NCBI GenBank assembly: GCA_963817635.1
Contig: CAWFPR010000024.1
Location: 1-64,000 of the forward strand
Source: CAWFPR01 sp963817635
Lineage (GTDB): Bacteria > Acidobacteriota > Vicinamibacteria > Vicinamibacterales > 2-12-FULL-66-21
Length of the DNA stretch: 64,000 nt
Reading direction: 5' to 3'
Within the stretch, counting starts at the first letter, position 1, and each line of letters opens with the position of its first letter. Positions 1-9,931 of this stretch are shown in pieces. Made by a program: the position numbers and the translations under genes. The notes beneath the pieces were generated by a model that was given only the letters and a program-made list of their open reading frames with translations, was not told the DNA's origin and did not search any database.

Positions 1-2
1 CA

Positions 3-37
3 AGCAATACGCCCTGCTGGCGAACCATCGTATTGCT
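3..37. repeat. 9-bp perfect inverted repeat at window edge
   Basis: AGCAATACG at 3-11 is the exact reverse complement of CGTATTGCT at 29-37, with a 17-base loop. No T-run follows on either side, so it is not a classical terminator. It could be an operator upstream of the synthetase gene or the 3' hairpin of a gene outside the window. Confidence 0.4.
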
Positions 38-120
38 GGGCGCGCTCCGGCGGTCCGCCAGCGGCTCGCCGCGCTCGCCAGGTAGCCGGTCACCATCACC
101 TCGGTCCGACGGATGACGCC

Positions 121-2067
121 ATGGACGAAATCTCTGCGCTGCTGAAGGAAAATCGCCGTTTCCCTCCCTCCGAGTCGTGGAAGACGTCGGCGATTGTCAC
201 CGATCCGGGCGTCTACGAACGCGCGCTTGCCGACCCCGAGGCTTTCTGGGAGTCGTTCGCGCGCGAGCTCGAGTGGATCGAGCCGTGGCACACCGTCCTC
301 GACTGGCAGCCGCCGCACGCGCGCTGGTTCGCGGGCGCCAAGATCAACGCGAGCGCGAACTGCCTCGACCGGCACGTGCGCACGCCGCGGCGCAACAAGG
401 CCGCGATCATCTGGGAAGGCGAGCCTGGCGATCGGCGCACGTTGACCTATTGGGACCTCTACCGCCAGGTCAGCGCCTTTGCCAACGTGCTGAAGTCGCT
501 CGGTGTCCAGCGCGGCGATCGCGTGGCGCTGTACCTGCCGCTCATTCCCGAACTCGCGATCGCCATGCTCGCCTGCGCGCGCATCGGCGCCGTGCACAGC
601 GTGGTCTTCGGCGGGTTCAGCGCCGAGTCGCTGCGCGATCGCATCAACGACGCGCAGGCCGTGCTGCTCGTGACCGCCGACGGCGGGTATCGCCGCGGGC
701 AGATCGTCCCCCTCAAGCAGATGGCCGACGAGGCGCTCGAGGGCGCGCCATCCATCAAGAATGTCGTGGTCGTGCAGCGGCAGCCCGGCGCCCCCATTCC
801 CGTCGAGATCGTCGAAGGGCGCGACCACTGGTATCACCGGCTCATGCAGCGCGCCTCGCCCGCCTGCGAGCCCGAGGCGATGGACGCCGAGGACATGCTC
901 TACATCCTCTACACGTCCGGCACGACCGGGAAGCCGAAGGGGATCGTCCACACCACGGCAGGCTATCTCGTCGGCACGTATGCGACATCCAAGTGGGTGT
1001 TCGACCTGAAGGACGACGACGTCTACTGGTGCACGGCGGACATCGGCTGGGTCACCGGCCACAGCTACGTCGTCTACGGGCCGCTGGCGAACGGGGCGAC
1101 GGTGTTGATGTACGAAGGCGCGCCCGACTGGCCGCACAAGGATCGCTTCTGGGAGATCATCGAGCGCCACGGCGTCACGATTTTCTACACGGCCCCCACG
1201 GCCATCCGCGCGTTCATGCGATGGGGAGCCGAGTGGCCCGCTAAACGCGATCTGAGCACCCTCAGGCTGCTTGGATCGGTGGGTGAGCCGATCAACCCCG
1301 AAGCGTGGATGTGGTATCACGTGAACATCGGCCACGAGCGGTGTCCGATCGTGGACACGTGGTGGCAGACCGAGACCGGCATGATCATGATCACGCCGCT
1401 CCCGGGCATCACCGCCACCAAGCCCGGATCGGCGACGCGGCCGTTCCCCGGCATTGCCGCCGAAATCCGCGACGCGCGCGGCCAGCGCGTGGAGACCGGC
1501 GGAGGCCTGCTGACCCTCACGAAGCCCTGGCCCGCGATGCTGCGCGGCATCTACGGCGATCCCGATCGGTTCGTGACGCAGTACTGGAGCCGCTGGTCCG
1601 ACGGCACCTACTTCACCGGCGACGGCGCGCGGCGTGACGACGACGGGTTCTTCTGGCTGCTCGGCCGGGTAGACGACGTACTGAACGTGGCCGGCCACCG
1701 GCTGGGGACCATGGAAGTCGAAAGCGCGCTGGTCGATCATCCGAAGGTCGCCGAGGCCGCCGTGGTCGGCCGCTCGCACGATATCAAGGGACAGGCAGTC
1801 GCGGCATTCGTGACGTTGCGGGAAGGCTTCAAGCCGTCGGATGAACTCGCCGAAGAACTCAGGGAACATGTCGTCCGCAAGATCGGCGCGATTGCCAAGC
1901 CCGATCTGATTCTCTTCGCGGCCGACCTGCCGAAGACGCGGTCGGGGAAGATCATGCGGCGGCTGCTGCGCGACATCGCCGAGGGCAAGGCGCTCGGCGA
2001 TACCTCGACGCTGGCCGATCCAGCGGTGGTCGCGCGGCTGAAGGCGGAATACGAGAACGAAGGCTGA
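121..2067 (+). CDS. acs: Acetyl-CoA synthetase-type AMP-forming acyl-CoA ligase
   Basis: Activates acetate, or a similar short acid such as propionate, to its CoA thioester via an acyl-adenylate in the cytoplasm. The 648 residues match the usual length of Acs (about 650). The N-terminal ACS-type cap is followed by the P-loop-like motif YTSGTTGKPKG near residue 267 and by DTWWQTETG near residue 410, a hallmark of the acetyl/propionyl group. The C-terminal subdomain has GRVDDVLNVAGHRLG and ends with PKTRSGKIMRR, which carries the lysine acetylated in Acs regulation. The ATG at 121 has only a weak upstream ribosome site. The next gene starts 115 bases downstream, so the two may not be co-transcribed. 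Acetyl versus propionyl specificity cannot be settled by eye. Confidence 0.9.
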   Translation: MDEISALLKENRRFPPSESWKTSAIVTDPGVYERALADPEAFWESFARELEWIEPWHTVLDWQPPHARWFAGAKINASANCLDRHVRTPRRNKAAIIWEGEPGDRRTLTYWDLYRQVSAFANVLKSLGVQRGDRVALYLPLIPELAIAMLACARIGAVHSVVFGGFSAESLRDRINDAQAVLLVTADGGYRRGQIVPLKQMADEALEGAPSIKNVVVVQRQPGAPIPVEIVEGRDHWYHRLMQRASPACEPEAMDAEDMLYILYTSGTTGKPKGIVHTTAGYLVGTYATSKWVFDLKDDDVYWCTADIGWVTGHSYVVYGPLANGATVLMYEGAPDWPHKDRFWEIIERHGVTIFYTAPTAIRAFMRWGAEWPAKRDLSTLRLLGSVGEPINPEAWMWYHVNIGHERCPIVDTWWQTETGMIMITPLPGITATKPGSATRPFPGIAAEIRDARGQRVETGGGLLTLTKPWPAMLRGIYGDPDRFVTQYWSRWSDGTYFTGDGARRDDDGFFWLLGRVDDVLNVAGHRLGTMEVESALVDHPKVAEAAVVGRSHDIKGQAVAAFVTLREGFKPSDELAEELREHVVRKIGAIAKPDLILFAADLPKTRSGKIMRRLLRDIAEGKALGDTSTLADPAVVARLKAEYENEG

Positions 2068-2182
2068 TCAGTCGCCACGCGCCGGCTCAGCTTGAGATCG
2101 CGGGCGGATTCGTTGCGATAATGAGGGCGTTCGCGCGTGGAACGTCCAGCGTGTCAGGAGGAGCCGTCAGCTCCGGACAGCC

Positions 2183-3661
2183 ATGCCCAGCACCACCGGT
2201 ATCGAGCTCGGTCCCGATTCCTGCGTCCTGGCCGGCGTGCGTGCCGGACGTCTTGGCCCGGAGGTCTGCACCGTGGCCGTCGTCGGCCCGTCGGCGTGGC
2301 CCGGCCAGGGTTCCGCCCTTGCCAGGCTGCTCGGTTCGATCCGGCGTGCGAAGAAGCTGTCGCGGACCGCGCGAGTCGTGGCGTGGCGGTTGCCGGAAGG
2401 CGCGCACCCCGAAGACCCAGTCGCACGCGCGACGCTTCAACCGCTCGTCGCGGCTGGTTTTCGCGTTGACGCCCTCCTCAGCCCCACACAGGCGCTTGCG
2501 CACCTGGCGAGGCTCTATCCGCCGGGCGGCGATGGCGCGACGGCCTGGCTGGCCCTGAACACCTCGGGCGCGGCGATCGCCATCGTGCGCGGCATCGACG
2601 TGCTGTTCTCGCGCACGTTCGAATGGTCCTTCGACCAGGTGCTGTCCGATTCCCGGGCCGAGTTGCTGCAGCGCTATTCCCTCGTCGCCCATCTCGCGCC
2701 CGAGGTGCAGCACGGCATGACGTCGGTGGAGGCCACCCACCAGGTCCGTGTGGACCGTGTGGTCACCTGTGGAAACCTGCCCGATCTGCGATCGCTGACC
2801 ATGCCCCTCATCGAGGAGCTGGATATCGAGGTCGAGACCCTGGACTCGGCACGCGGGCTGCGCGCGAGTGTGGCGGCGAAGATGGACCGCCTGACCGAGA
2901 TCGCGCCGGCGACGCGACTGGCGTGGGCGGCGGCCACCGCGAACTCGCAGCGGCAGGCCGTCGGTCCGCTGGTGCGCGTCGCGGCGGCCGCGGTATTGCT
3001 CGTCGGCCTGGGCTGGCTGGCCTACACGGTCCGGCCACCGGTTGCGGCGCCCGGAAGCCCCCCAGGCGCGGGCGGCCGCCCGGCGGTCGCGGCACCGCCG
3101 GTCGAGCGTGCCGAGGCGCTGGCGCCGCAACAGGTGCGCACGTCACCCGGCGAGTCCATCCCGGGGGCCACTCCTCAGGGGACGTCGGGATCGCGGGAGC
3201 AGCCGGAGCCGGAGAGTACCGCGCTGGCGCCACCTGCGCCGGTAGCCGGCGATGCGCCTTCCGCCCGCGTCGGCCCGGCTCCGACGCCACCAGCGCCCGT
3301 TCAGTCACCCGCGCCGACGCCACTCCCGCCGGCGCCAGCGCCGGTCCAGACGCTGCCGCCGCCCGCCGCCAGTGCCCTGCCGGCCGTGACGCCGGCCCTG
3401 ACGCCGGCCGACCGCGTGGCGGAGCGCCAGACGGCGCCCAGGATCGCGCCGCTCAAAGAGCCCCTGCCGGTCGTGGACTCGATTCTGATCGATCAGGCCC
3501 GCCGCCTGGCCGTCGTCGGCGGGACCGTCGTATCGGTTGGCGACCGTGTCGGTTCGAGAAGCGTGGCGCGCATCGAGCCCGCTTTCGTTGAGCTGCGCGA
3601 GCCGTCGGGGTTGCTGGTCCGCGTTCCGATCCGCTGGCGGCAGGGCGTTCCCCGGATGTGA
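2183..3661 (+). CDS. PilM-like N-domain / GspB-like C-domain membrane protein
   Basis: A 492-residue protein that I assign only by architecture. Residues 1 to about 265 look like an actin-like PilM/GspL-type domain: an early GIELGPDSC stretch, an internal LALNTSGAAIAIVRG segment and an acidic C-terminal part. One membrane helix follows (about 270-290, LLVGLGWLAYTV), then about 140 residues rich in Pro and Ala. The last 60 residues (ILIDQARRLAVVGGTVVSVG, then VARIEPAFVEL) resemble the small periplasmic domain of GspB/MshK-type secretion or pilus assembly proteins. The layout predicts a cytoplasmic domain joined to a periplasmic domain through one helix. The best ribosome site (AGGAGGAG, 2156-2163) sits about 19 bases before the ATG, longer than ideal, and no other in-frame start fits better. 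No other pilus gene is adjacent. Confidence 0.6.
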   Translation: MPSTTGIELGPDSCVLAGVRAGRLGPEVCTVAVVGPSAWPGQGSALARLLGSIRRAKKLSRTARVVAWRLPEGAHPEDPVARATLQPLVAAGFRVDALLSPTQALAHLARLYPPGGDGATAWLALNTSGAAIAIVRGIDVLFSRTFEWSFDQVLSDSRAELLQRYSLVAHLAPEVQHGMTSVEATHQVRVDRVVTCGNLPDLRSLTMPLIEELDIEVETLDSARGLRASVAAKMDRLTEIAPATRLAWAAATANSQRQAVGPLVRVAAAAVLLVGLGWLAYTVRPPVAAPGSPPGAGGRPAVAAPPVERAEALAPQQVRTSPGESIPGATPQGTSGSREQPEPESTALAPPAPVAGDAPSARVGPAPTPPAPVQSPAPTPLPPAPAPVQTLPPPAASALPAVTPALTPADRVAERQTAPRIAPLKEPLPVVDSILIDQARRLAVVGGTVVSVGDRVGSRSVARIEPAFVELREPSGLLVRVPIRWRQGVPRM

Positions 3662-3838
3662 GAGACTGGAAGACGCTGGTTTCTCCGCGGGGAGCCGCCT
3701 TCTTGCGGGGGCCCGCCATCCCTGCGGCCCGGAGGAGGCCGGGAAGCCTGCGGGAACCGTGATGTTGCGCCAACCGTAGAGAACGCCGGATCGTCATATC
3801 AGGCGACTGCCGACAAACCCGGAAACCCTGGAACTGCC

Positions 3839-4525
3839 ATGGCCTTAATCGAGACACGCGACCTCTGGAAGACATACGTGATGGGCGAAGAGGAAATCCA
3901 CGCGTTACGCGGGGTGTCCATCGAGATCGAAAGCGGCGAATACGTCGCCATCATGGGGCCGTCGGGCTCGGGCAAGTCCACCCTGATGAACCTGATCGGG
4001 TGCCTCGATACGCCATCCAAGGGCAGCTACCTCCTGAACGGCAAAGAAGTCGCCGAGATGAACGACGACGAGCTGGCGCGGATCCGGAACGAGGAGATCG
4101 GCTTCGTCTTCCAGACCTTCAACCTGCTGCCGCGCGCGACGGCGCTGCACAACGTCGAGCTTCCGCTCGTGTATGCCGGGATTTCCGGCAAGGAGCGGCT
4201 CGAGAAGGCCAAGCTCGCGCTCGACAAGGTCGAGCTGATGTCGCGTGCGACGCACCGGCCGAACGAGCTGTCGGGCGGGCAGCGCCAGCGTGTCGCGATC
4301 GCGCGGGCGCTCGTCAACAACCCGTCGATCCTGCTCGCGGACGAACCCACGGGCAACCTCGACTCGAAGACCGGCAACGAGATCATGGGCGTCTTCGACC
4401 GGCTCCATCAGAGCGGCAACACCATCATCCTCGTCACGCACGAACCCGACATCGCCGCCTACGCCCACCGCGTGATTCACATCCGCGACGGGCAGGTCGA
4501 GAACGACGCCAAACGGGCCGCATAA
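3839..4525 (+). CDS. LolD/MacB-type ABC transporter ATPase
   Basis: A 228-residue ATPase subunit of the LolD/MacB/FtsE class, which powers FtsX-like permeases for lipoprotein release or mechanotransmission. All ATPase motifs are present: Walker A GPSGSGKS near residue 41, Q-loop FVFQTFNLLPR, signature LSGGQRQRVAIARAL, Walker B ILLADEPTGNLD and the switch histidine in ILVTHEPD. No permease lies on the same strand. The only nearby FtsX-like permease is convergent (4657-6987) and belongs to a family usually found without its own ATPase. The partner is therefore unknown. The gene ends 6 bases before a heptamer repeat array. Confidence 0.9.
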   Translation: MALIETRDLWKTYVMGEEEIHALRGVSIEIESGEYVAIMGPSGSGKSTLMNLIGCLDTPSKGSYLLNGKEVAEMNDDELARIRNEEIGFVFQTFNLLPRATALHNVELPLVYAGISGKERLEKAKLALDKVELMSRATHRPNELSGGQRQRVAIARALVNNPSILLADEPTGNLDSKTGNEIMGVFDRLHQSGNTIILVTHEPDIAAYAHRVIHIRDGQVENDAKRAA

Positions 4526-4530
4526 CCACT

Positions 4531-4661
4531 GCAGATTGCAGATTGCCGATTGCCGATTGACGGATTGTTGATTGCCGATCGGCGAATGGCGCGGCCCAAT
4601 CGGCAGTCCACAAGCATCAGTCCGTTAATCGGCAATCTGCAGCCGGCAGTCTGCAATCAAC
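4531..4661. repeat. Heptamer arrays in inverted orientation between convergent genes
   Basis: About eight 7-base units (GCAGATT, GCCGATT and variants) run from 4531 to 4587. About five units of the same family run on the opposite strand from 4627 to 4661. GCAGATTGCCGATT at 4538-4551 is the exact reverse complement of 4627-4640, so a 14-bp stem can form. The array fills the space between the ATPase stop and the permease stop, touching the latter. The same GCAGATT unit recurs at 24055-24103. Confidence 0.85.
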
Positions 4662-6987
4662 TGCGCCTCAGCACCCGCCATGGATCGAGCCGCACGATTC
4701 GCCATGTCGCCAGGGTGACAGCGATCGCGGCGGCGCTACCGCAGAGCGCGGCCACCACCACCCAGATCCGCGGGTCGCTGCCGCTGATGACCAGCATCTC
4801 GACGAACGCCGATCGCGTCACCAGCAGCGTCACGGCGACGCCGCTCCCGATGGCGGCCAGGATCAGCTTGCCCTCGCGTGCGAGCACCATTCGCAGCACC
4901 TGACCGGCGGTCGCGCCCATTGCCATCCGCACCCCGAACTCGGTCGTCCGCTGCGCCACTGACTGGCTGAGCACGCCGAAGACGCCGCTCGCCGCCAGCA
5001 GGAGCGCGAGCAGGCCGAACCCGGCGAACAGCGTCATGAAGAACGCGCTCTCCTGGGCGTCGAATCGCGACACGATCTGGTGCACCTGCGGCGCGCGGCC
5101 CGACTGCGACGTCGCGCACCGCCGCGGTCACCGGTTTGATCAGCAACCGGGCGTCTCCCGCGGCACGCGCAATCACCAGCACGCGAGCGTTCGATCCTCG
5201 GATCACAGCGGAACATAGACGTGGGGCGCGATGAGCCCGTGGCGCGAGAGCCCGCCGGCATCATAGGCCTCGCGCGCCACGCCAATCACGACGGCCGCTG
5301 AGGCGTCGCTGCGGTCGGTGATGGTGACGCGCGCGCCGATCGGATCCTCGCCGGGCCAGAGCGCGTTAGCCGCCGCCTGGCTCACAACGGCGACCTCGGT
5401 GTGGGCCACGGATTCCGCGGCGTTGAACGAATGGCCGCGCACGATGGGAATACCCAACGTGTCCAGGTACGTCCGATCGACGCCGATGACCGAACCCCGG
5501 ACGATCCGGCCGGCCGCCGAGCGCAGGATCGACGATCCGCGGCCGGCATCGGGCAGGTCCGATCCCACGCTCACGGCCGCAACAGCCGGAAGGCCCGACA
5601 CGCGTTCCGCGGCCGCGGCGACCTCGGGCGGCGGCACCTCGACCGACACGATGCGGTCCGCCGGGAACAACGGCGTGATGCGCTCGAGCTCGATGAAGAA
5701 CCTGATGAACATCGCGATGGTGACGACGAGTCCCACCGCCACGCCGACCTCGACAAAGACGATCAGGTCACGCGCGCGGTAGCCGACGAACCGCGCCAGT
5801 GCGGGAGCGGTGCCCCCCTTGAGCGAGCTGGTCATGTCGCGGCGCGACAGGCGGATTGCCGGCCATGCGCCGAAGAGCAGGCACGCGCCGACGCTGAAGC
5901 CCAACGCGATTGGCAGGAGCGCGGCGCCCGAGGGGCCCACCATGCCGGCATCGGGCCGGAATCGCGTGAGGCCGGCGGTCACGATCCGAAGCAGTGCGTA
6001 GGCGAAGCCAGAGCCAAGAGCGCCTCCCGCGGATGCGAGCGCGAGATTCTCCGCGATCAGTTGCCTCGCGATCCGCCAGCGGCTCGCTCCGAGCGCGCTT
6101 CTGACGCTCAGCTCGACGTCGCGGTCGATGCCGCGCGCGAGCAGCATGCACGCAACGTTCGTGCACCCGATCAGGAGCACCACGAGGCCGGGCCCGAACA
6201 TCATTGCGAACCCGCCGACCGCGCGCTTGTTGATGTCCTGTTCGGCGGTGATCACGCTCCACGTCCACAACCCGTCCGGGTTCTGCGGGCGCGCGAGCGC
6301 CGCGATCTCCGCGGCCGCGGCCGCCCACGTCACGCTCGGCTTCAGCCGTGCGAGCATCGACACGCGGCGCTCGCCGGCATCGGGCCCGCTCGCGACCGGG
6401 ATCCACGCGTCCGAGCCGATGCCGATGAACGAGAAGCCGAAGGTTGGAGGCAGCACGCCGACGACGGTCCGCGGGTTTCCGTCGATCGTCAGCACCGCAT
6501 CGGCCAGCGTCCGTCCGGCGAAATGCGCGCGCCAGATGCGATCGCTCACGACCACGACCTGCGCCCCGTCGCGGAAGTCGTCCGGTGAGAGCAGCCGGCC
6601 GCTCGCGGCACGCGCGCGCATTGCCGGAAAGAACCCTGCCGACACCTGACCGAGTGAGATCGCCACGTGCTCGGCGCCCGTGGTGATTTCGCTTTCTTCC
6701 GACGCGTAGGCGCCGACTGATTCGAAGGAGGATGCCGTGCCGAGCAGGTCGAGCGCCGCCAGCGTCAGCTGGGATCGCTCGATACCCAGCGTCCGGCTCG
6801 AGGCGTAGATGCGGCCGAGCGACGGCAGATCGTCGACGTCCGGAATCGTGCTGGTGAGGGCCATGCGTACCAGCGCGAACATGCTGGTGGCGGTGCCGAT
6901 GCCGATGGCGAGCGTCAACACCGCGGCAATCGCGCCGAAGCGCCACGACCGCAGCGAACGGAACGCAAGACGAAGGTCGTGGAGCAT
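4657..6987 (-). CDS. ADOP-type FtsX/MacB permease, two frame breaks
   Basis: Resembles the acidobacterial duplicated orphan permease family: two MacB-periplasmic/FtsX units in one chain of about 775 residues. The first frame runs from 6987 to 5203 with an N-terminal helix (AIAAVLTLAIGIGTATSMFA), a periplasmic domain and an FtsX block near GLVVLLIGCTNVACMLLARG. It stops right after HVYVPL at 5203-5205. Homologous sequence continues in a second frame (SNARVLVIARAAGD) to about 5090 and in a third (VHQIVSRFDAQES to WRVLRRS) ending at 4657. Each break fits a one-base indel. Whether this is a pseudogene or an assembly error cannot be decided here. It starts 15 bases after the XRE regulator stop, so it is probably the last gene of that operon. 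Confidence 0.8.
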
Positions 6988-7002
6988 CGAACCTCCCTGG
7001 CT

Positions 7003-7233
7003 CTAGAGATCCACCGTTCCGGCGGCCCGGGGTGCCGCGGTTTGCCCGGCATCGAAGACACGTTCGATCGTCGTGTCGAAGAGACGCGCGATCGTGAAAG
7101 CCAGCGGCAAACTCGGGTCGTATCGCTCGTTCTCGATGGCGTTCACCGTTTGCCGCGAGACGCCCAGGCGCAAAGCGAGGTCCGCTTGCGACCAGCCACG
7201 CTCGGCGCGGAGGACGTGCAGCCGGTTCTTCAT
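7003..7233 (-). CDS. Small XRE-family HTH regulator
   Basis: A 76-residue DNA-binding protein that is almost entirely one HTH_3 domain: MKNRLHVLRAERGWSQADLA, then VSRQTVNAIENERYDPSLPL. I start it at the ATG at 7233, which matches the family N-terminus and overlaps the upstream stop as ATGA; the frame is open to 7302. Short regulators of this type commonly pair with a small integral membrane protein and repress their own operon. That is the arrangement here, and an 11-bp palindrome overlaps the operon promoter (7796-7834). The role is inferred from that context. Confidence 0.85.
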   Translation of the reverse strand: MKNRLHVLRAERGWSQADLALRLGVSRQTVNAIENERYDPSLPLAFTIARLFDTTIERVFDAGQTAAPRAAGTVDL

Positions 7234-7787
7234 CGCTGGTAACGCAGGGACGCAACCACCCACGCGATGAACCACGTTGCGAGCATGGCACTCGCGACCC
7301 ATGTTCCGCGGATAGGCGGCAGCACGTCTTCGATCAGCGCCTCGCAGACGAGCGCCACGACGATGATCGTGTAGCTCCAGGACAACGCCTCGAGATGGGT
7401 GCGGCGTTCCAGTTCATCCGCGCGGCGGATGGCCCTGGCGAGGAACATGACCGCCGCGCCGACGAGCACCAGGTCCCGGATCGCCATCACCGCGCGATCG
7501 CCCACGCTGTACGGTGCGATGCTCGGCTCGAACAGGGGGAGAGCTATCGCGGCAAACGCCAGGAGCCACGGGTACTCGCGTCGCTTGATGATCGAAAAGA
7601 GGCCGAAGCCGCAAGCGACGAGCGCGGCGAACCCGAGAACGAGCAGGTCCTTGGCACCCGGCGCCAGGTAGTTCAAGCCCGCGCGCCGAACGGCGTAGAC
7701 CCCGAACGGCAGGGCAATAGCCGTCACGGCAAAGGCGATCAGGCCTTTCCGCGACAACCGCTCGCTCGGAAAATGAAGCTCTGCCAT
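7230..7787 (-). CDS. Multi-pass membrane protein paired with XRE regulator
   Basis: A protein of about 185 residues with around five predicted membrane helices, for example LIAFAVTAIALPFGVYAV, DLLVLGFAALVACGFGLF and TIIVVALVCEALI. I do not recognise a defined family. Its stop overlaps the start of the XRE regulator, and genes of this kind often control or sequester the neighbouring repressor. The ATG at 7787 coincides with the predicted transcription start, so translation may be leaderless. A GTG at 7793 is an in-frame alternative but would lie upstream of the predicted start site. Confidence 0.75.
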   Translation of the reverse strand: MAELHFPSERLSRKGLIAFAVTAIALPFGVYAVRRAGLNYLAPGAKDLLVLGFAALVACGFGLFSIIKRREYPWLLAFAAIALPLFEPSIAPYSVGDRAVMAIRDLVLVGAAVMFLARAIRRADELERRTHLEALSWSYTIIVVALVCEALIEDVLPPIRGTWVASAMLATWFIAWVVASLRYQR

Positions 7788-7793
7788 GACCAC

Positions 7794-7822
7794 AGTGTAA
7801 AGGAAACTGTCCTAAATGTAAA
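7794..7822 (-). promoter_or_regulatory. Sigma-70 promoter, probably leaderless
   Basis: On the minus strand the -35 is TTTACA (7817-7822), the spacer is 17 bases and the -10 is TACACT (7794-7799). The expected transcription start, 6-7 bases downstream, falls at about 7787, the A of the ATG of the membrane-protein gene. Confidence 0.65.
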
Positions 7823-7834
7823 CTTTCCTTTACA
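7796..7834. promoter_or_regulatory. Palindromic operator over the XRE-operon promoter
   Basis: TGTAAAGGAAA at 7796-7806 and TTTCCTTTACA at 7824-7834 are perfect reverse complements, 17 bases apart. One arm overlaps the -10 box and the other lies just upstream of the -35. This is a good candidate binding site for the XRE regulator two genes downstream. Confidence 0.65.
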
Positions 7835-7866
7835 AGTGCAAAGAGCAGGCATGAGAGGAACCGCGG

Positions 7867-8744
7867 TCAGACGGCAGCGAAATGTCCAGGGGTTATTTCA
7901 CGGAGAGGAGCGCCGGCGTCGAAGGACCCCGGCTCGAGCACGATGCGGTCGCGCGTCGCCGTCGGGTCAGGCACGGGAATGGCCGAGAGCAGCGCCTGCG
8001 TATATGGGTGCGCCGGGGCGGCAAAGAGCGACTCGGTCGGCCCGGTCTCGACCAGCTTGCCGAGGTACATGACCGCGACACGGCCGCAGATGTGGCGTAC
8101 CAGCCGCAGATCGTGCGCGATGAAGAGGTACGTCAGGTTGAGTCGCGCCTGAAGATCCATCAGCAGGTTCACCACCTGCGCCTGCACCGACAGGTCCAAT
8201 GCCGACACGGGCTCGTCGGCAATGACGAACGACGGCTCGAGTGCGAGCGCCCGCGCCAGTCCGACACGCTGCCGCTGGCCGCCGCTGAACTCGTGCGGAT
8301 ACCGGCCGAGCTGCGTCGGGTCGAGGCCAACCAGCTCGAGGAGCTCCGCGACGCGTGCGCGCCGTTGCGCTTTCGTCCCGATCCGGTGGATGACGAGCGG
8401 CTCCTCGACGATGTCCCCGACGCGCATCCGGGGGTTCAGGGACGAGTACGGATCCTGGAAGACGATCTGCATCTCGCGGCGGGCCCGCCGCAGTCGCGCG
8501 GGCGGGAAGCCAAGCACGTCTTCTCCCCTGAAGCGCACCGATCCGGACGTCGGCTCGATCAATCGCAGGATGCAGCGTCCGGTCGTGGTCTTGCCGCTTC
8601 CGGATTCGCCGACCAGGCCGAACGTCTCCCCTGCGTCGATGCTGAACTCACGTCGTCCACGGCACGCACGACCGATCGCTTGCCGAAGAGCGCGGCCCTC
8701 CTCGGGAACTCCTTCGTCAGGTGCGCGACCTCGAGCAGCGGCAC
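7867..8744 (-). CDS. dppF: Oligopeptide ABC transporter ATPase DppF-like, one frame break
   Basis: Second ATPase of a dipeptide/oligopeptide (or nickel) importer, or of an exporter of that class. The start is a GTG at 8744 whose G is shared with the TAG stop of dppD. The N-terminal part (VPLLEVAHLTKEF to VVRAVDDVS) is in one frame. After 8646 the rest (FSIDAGETFGLVGESGSGKT onward) is in another, explained by one missing T (AGTTTC read as AGTTC). It shows Walker A GESGSGKT, Q-loop IVFQDPYSSLNP, signature FSGGQRQRVGLARAL, Walker B FVIADEPVSALD and the H-loop. The C-terminal oligopeptide/dipeptide extension (HPYTQALLSAIP) identifies the subfamily. No permease or binding-protein gene is nearby. 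Confidence 0.85.
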
Positions 8745-9931
8745 TACCGTTCCGCCTCCCGCACGTCGGCTCCGATCGCCGGACCGTGGAGGTAGCACTT
8801 GACCGACCGAGCGCCGAGCGCCGAGTCCCGAGCGCCGAGCGCCGAATCGAGCGCCGAGCGCCGATCCCGAGCGCCGAATCCGGGCAGCGCCGAATCCCGA
8901 GCGCCGAGCGCCGATCGCGCCGAATCACCGTCTCGCCCGGAGGTGCCGCGTCGCACGGCCCGAACCGGTCAGGGCACCGGGGGGCGAACGAGCAGCCCGG
9001 CGGCAGCTTGCCGAGCGGCGGAACCGTACCCTGGATGGCGTGCAGCCGCGTGCCTGGAGCGCTCCCCGGCACGGAGGCGATCAGCCCGCGCGTGTACGGG
9101 TGTTTCGGGTCGGCGAACAACTCGCGCACCGGCGCCTCCTCCACGATCCGTCCCCCATACATGACGGCCACGCGCCCGGCCATCTCCGCGACAACGCCGA
9201 GGTCGTGCGTAATGAGCAGCAGCGCCAGCCCCATGCGGGCCTGGAGCGCGCGGAGCAGATCCAGAATCTGCGCCTGGATGGTCACATCGAGCGCCGTGGT
9301 CGGCTCGTCGGCGATCACCAGCGCCGGCTCGCACGCGAGCGCCATGGCGATGAGCGCGCGCTGGCGGAGGCCGCCGGACAACTGGTGAGGATACTCACGG
9401 ACGCGCTCGTGCGGCTCCGGCACGCTGACCAGGTCGAGCAGCTCGATCGCCCTCGCACGGGCGGTACGCCGCGTCGCCCGGCCGTGGACGAGCAGCGTTT
9501 CCTCGATCTGGCTGCCGATCGTGAAGACCGGGTTGAGCGCCGTCATCGGCTCCTGGAAGATCAGCGAAATCGCCGCGCCCCTCACCGCCTGCATGGCGGC
9601 CTCGTCGAGCGTGCGGAGATCCTGGCCCCGGAACAGCACGCGCCCGCGGGCGATGCGCCCCGGCGGCTGCACCAGGCGCATGATGGAGAGCGCCGTCAGC
9701 GACTTGCCGCTGCCCGACTCGCCGACGAGGCAGAGCGTTTCGCCGGCGCTGACGTGGAGGCTGACGTCGATGACCGCGGGAACGAACGTCCCGCCGATGT
9801 CGAAGCCGGTGGTCAGATGCTCGACTGAGAGCAGCGGCGATCCCGCGCTCGGCGCCCGGCGGTCGGGAAGGTCGAACGCAGGATTGGAATCACCCGAACG
9901 CCGAACGCCGAGCGCCGGGTTCCGGCGCGAG

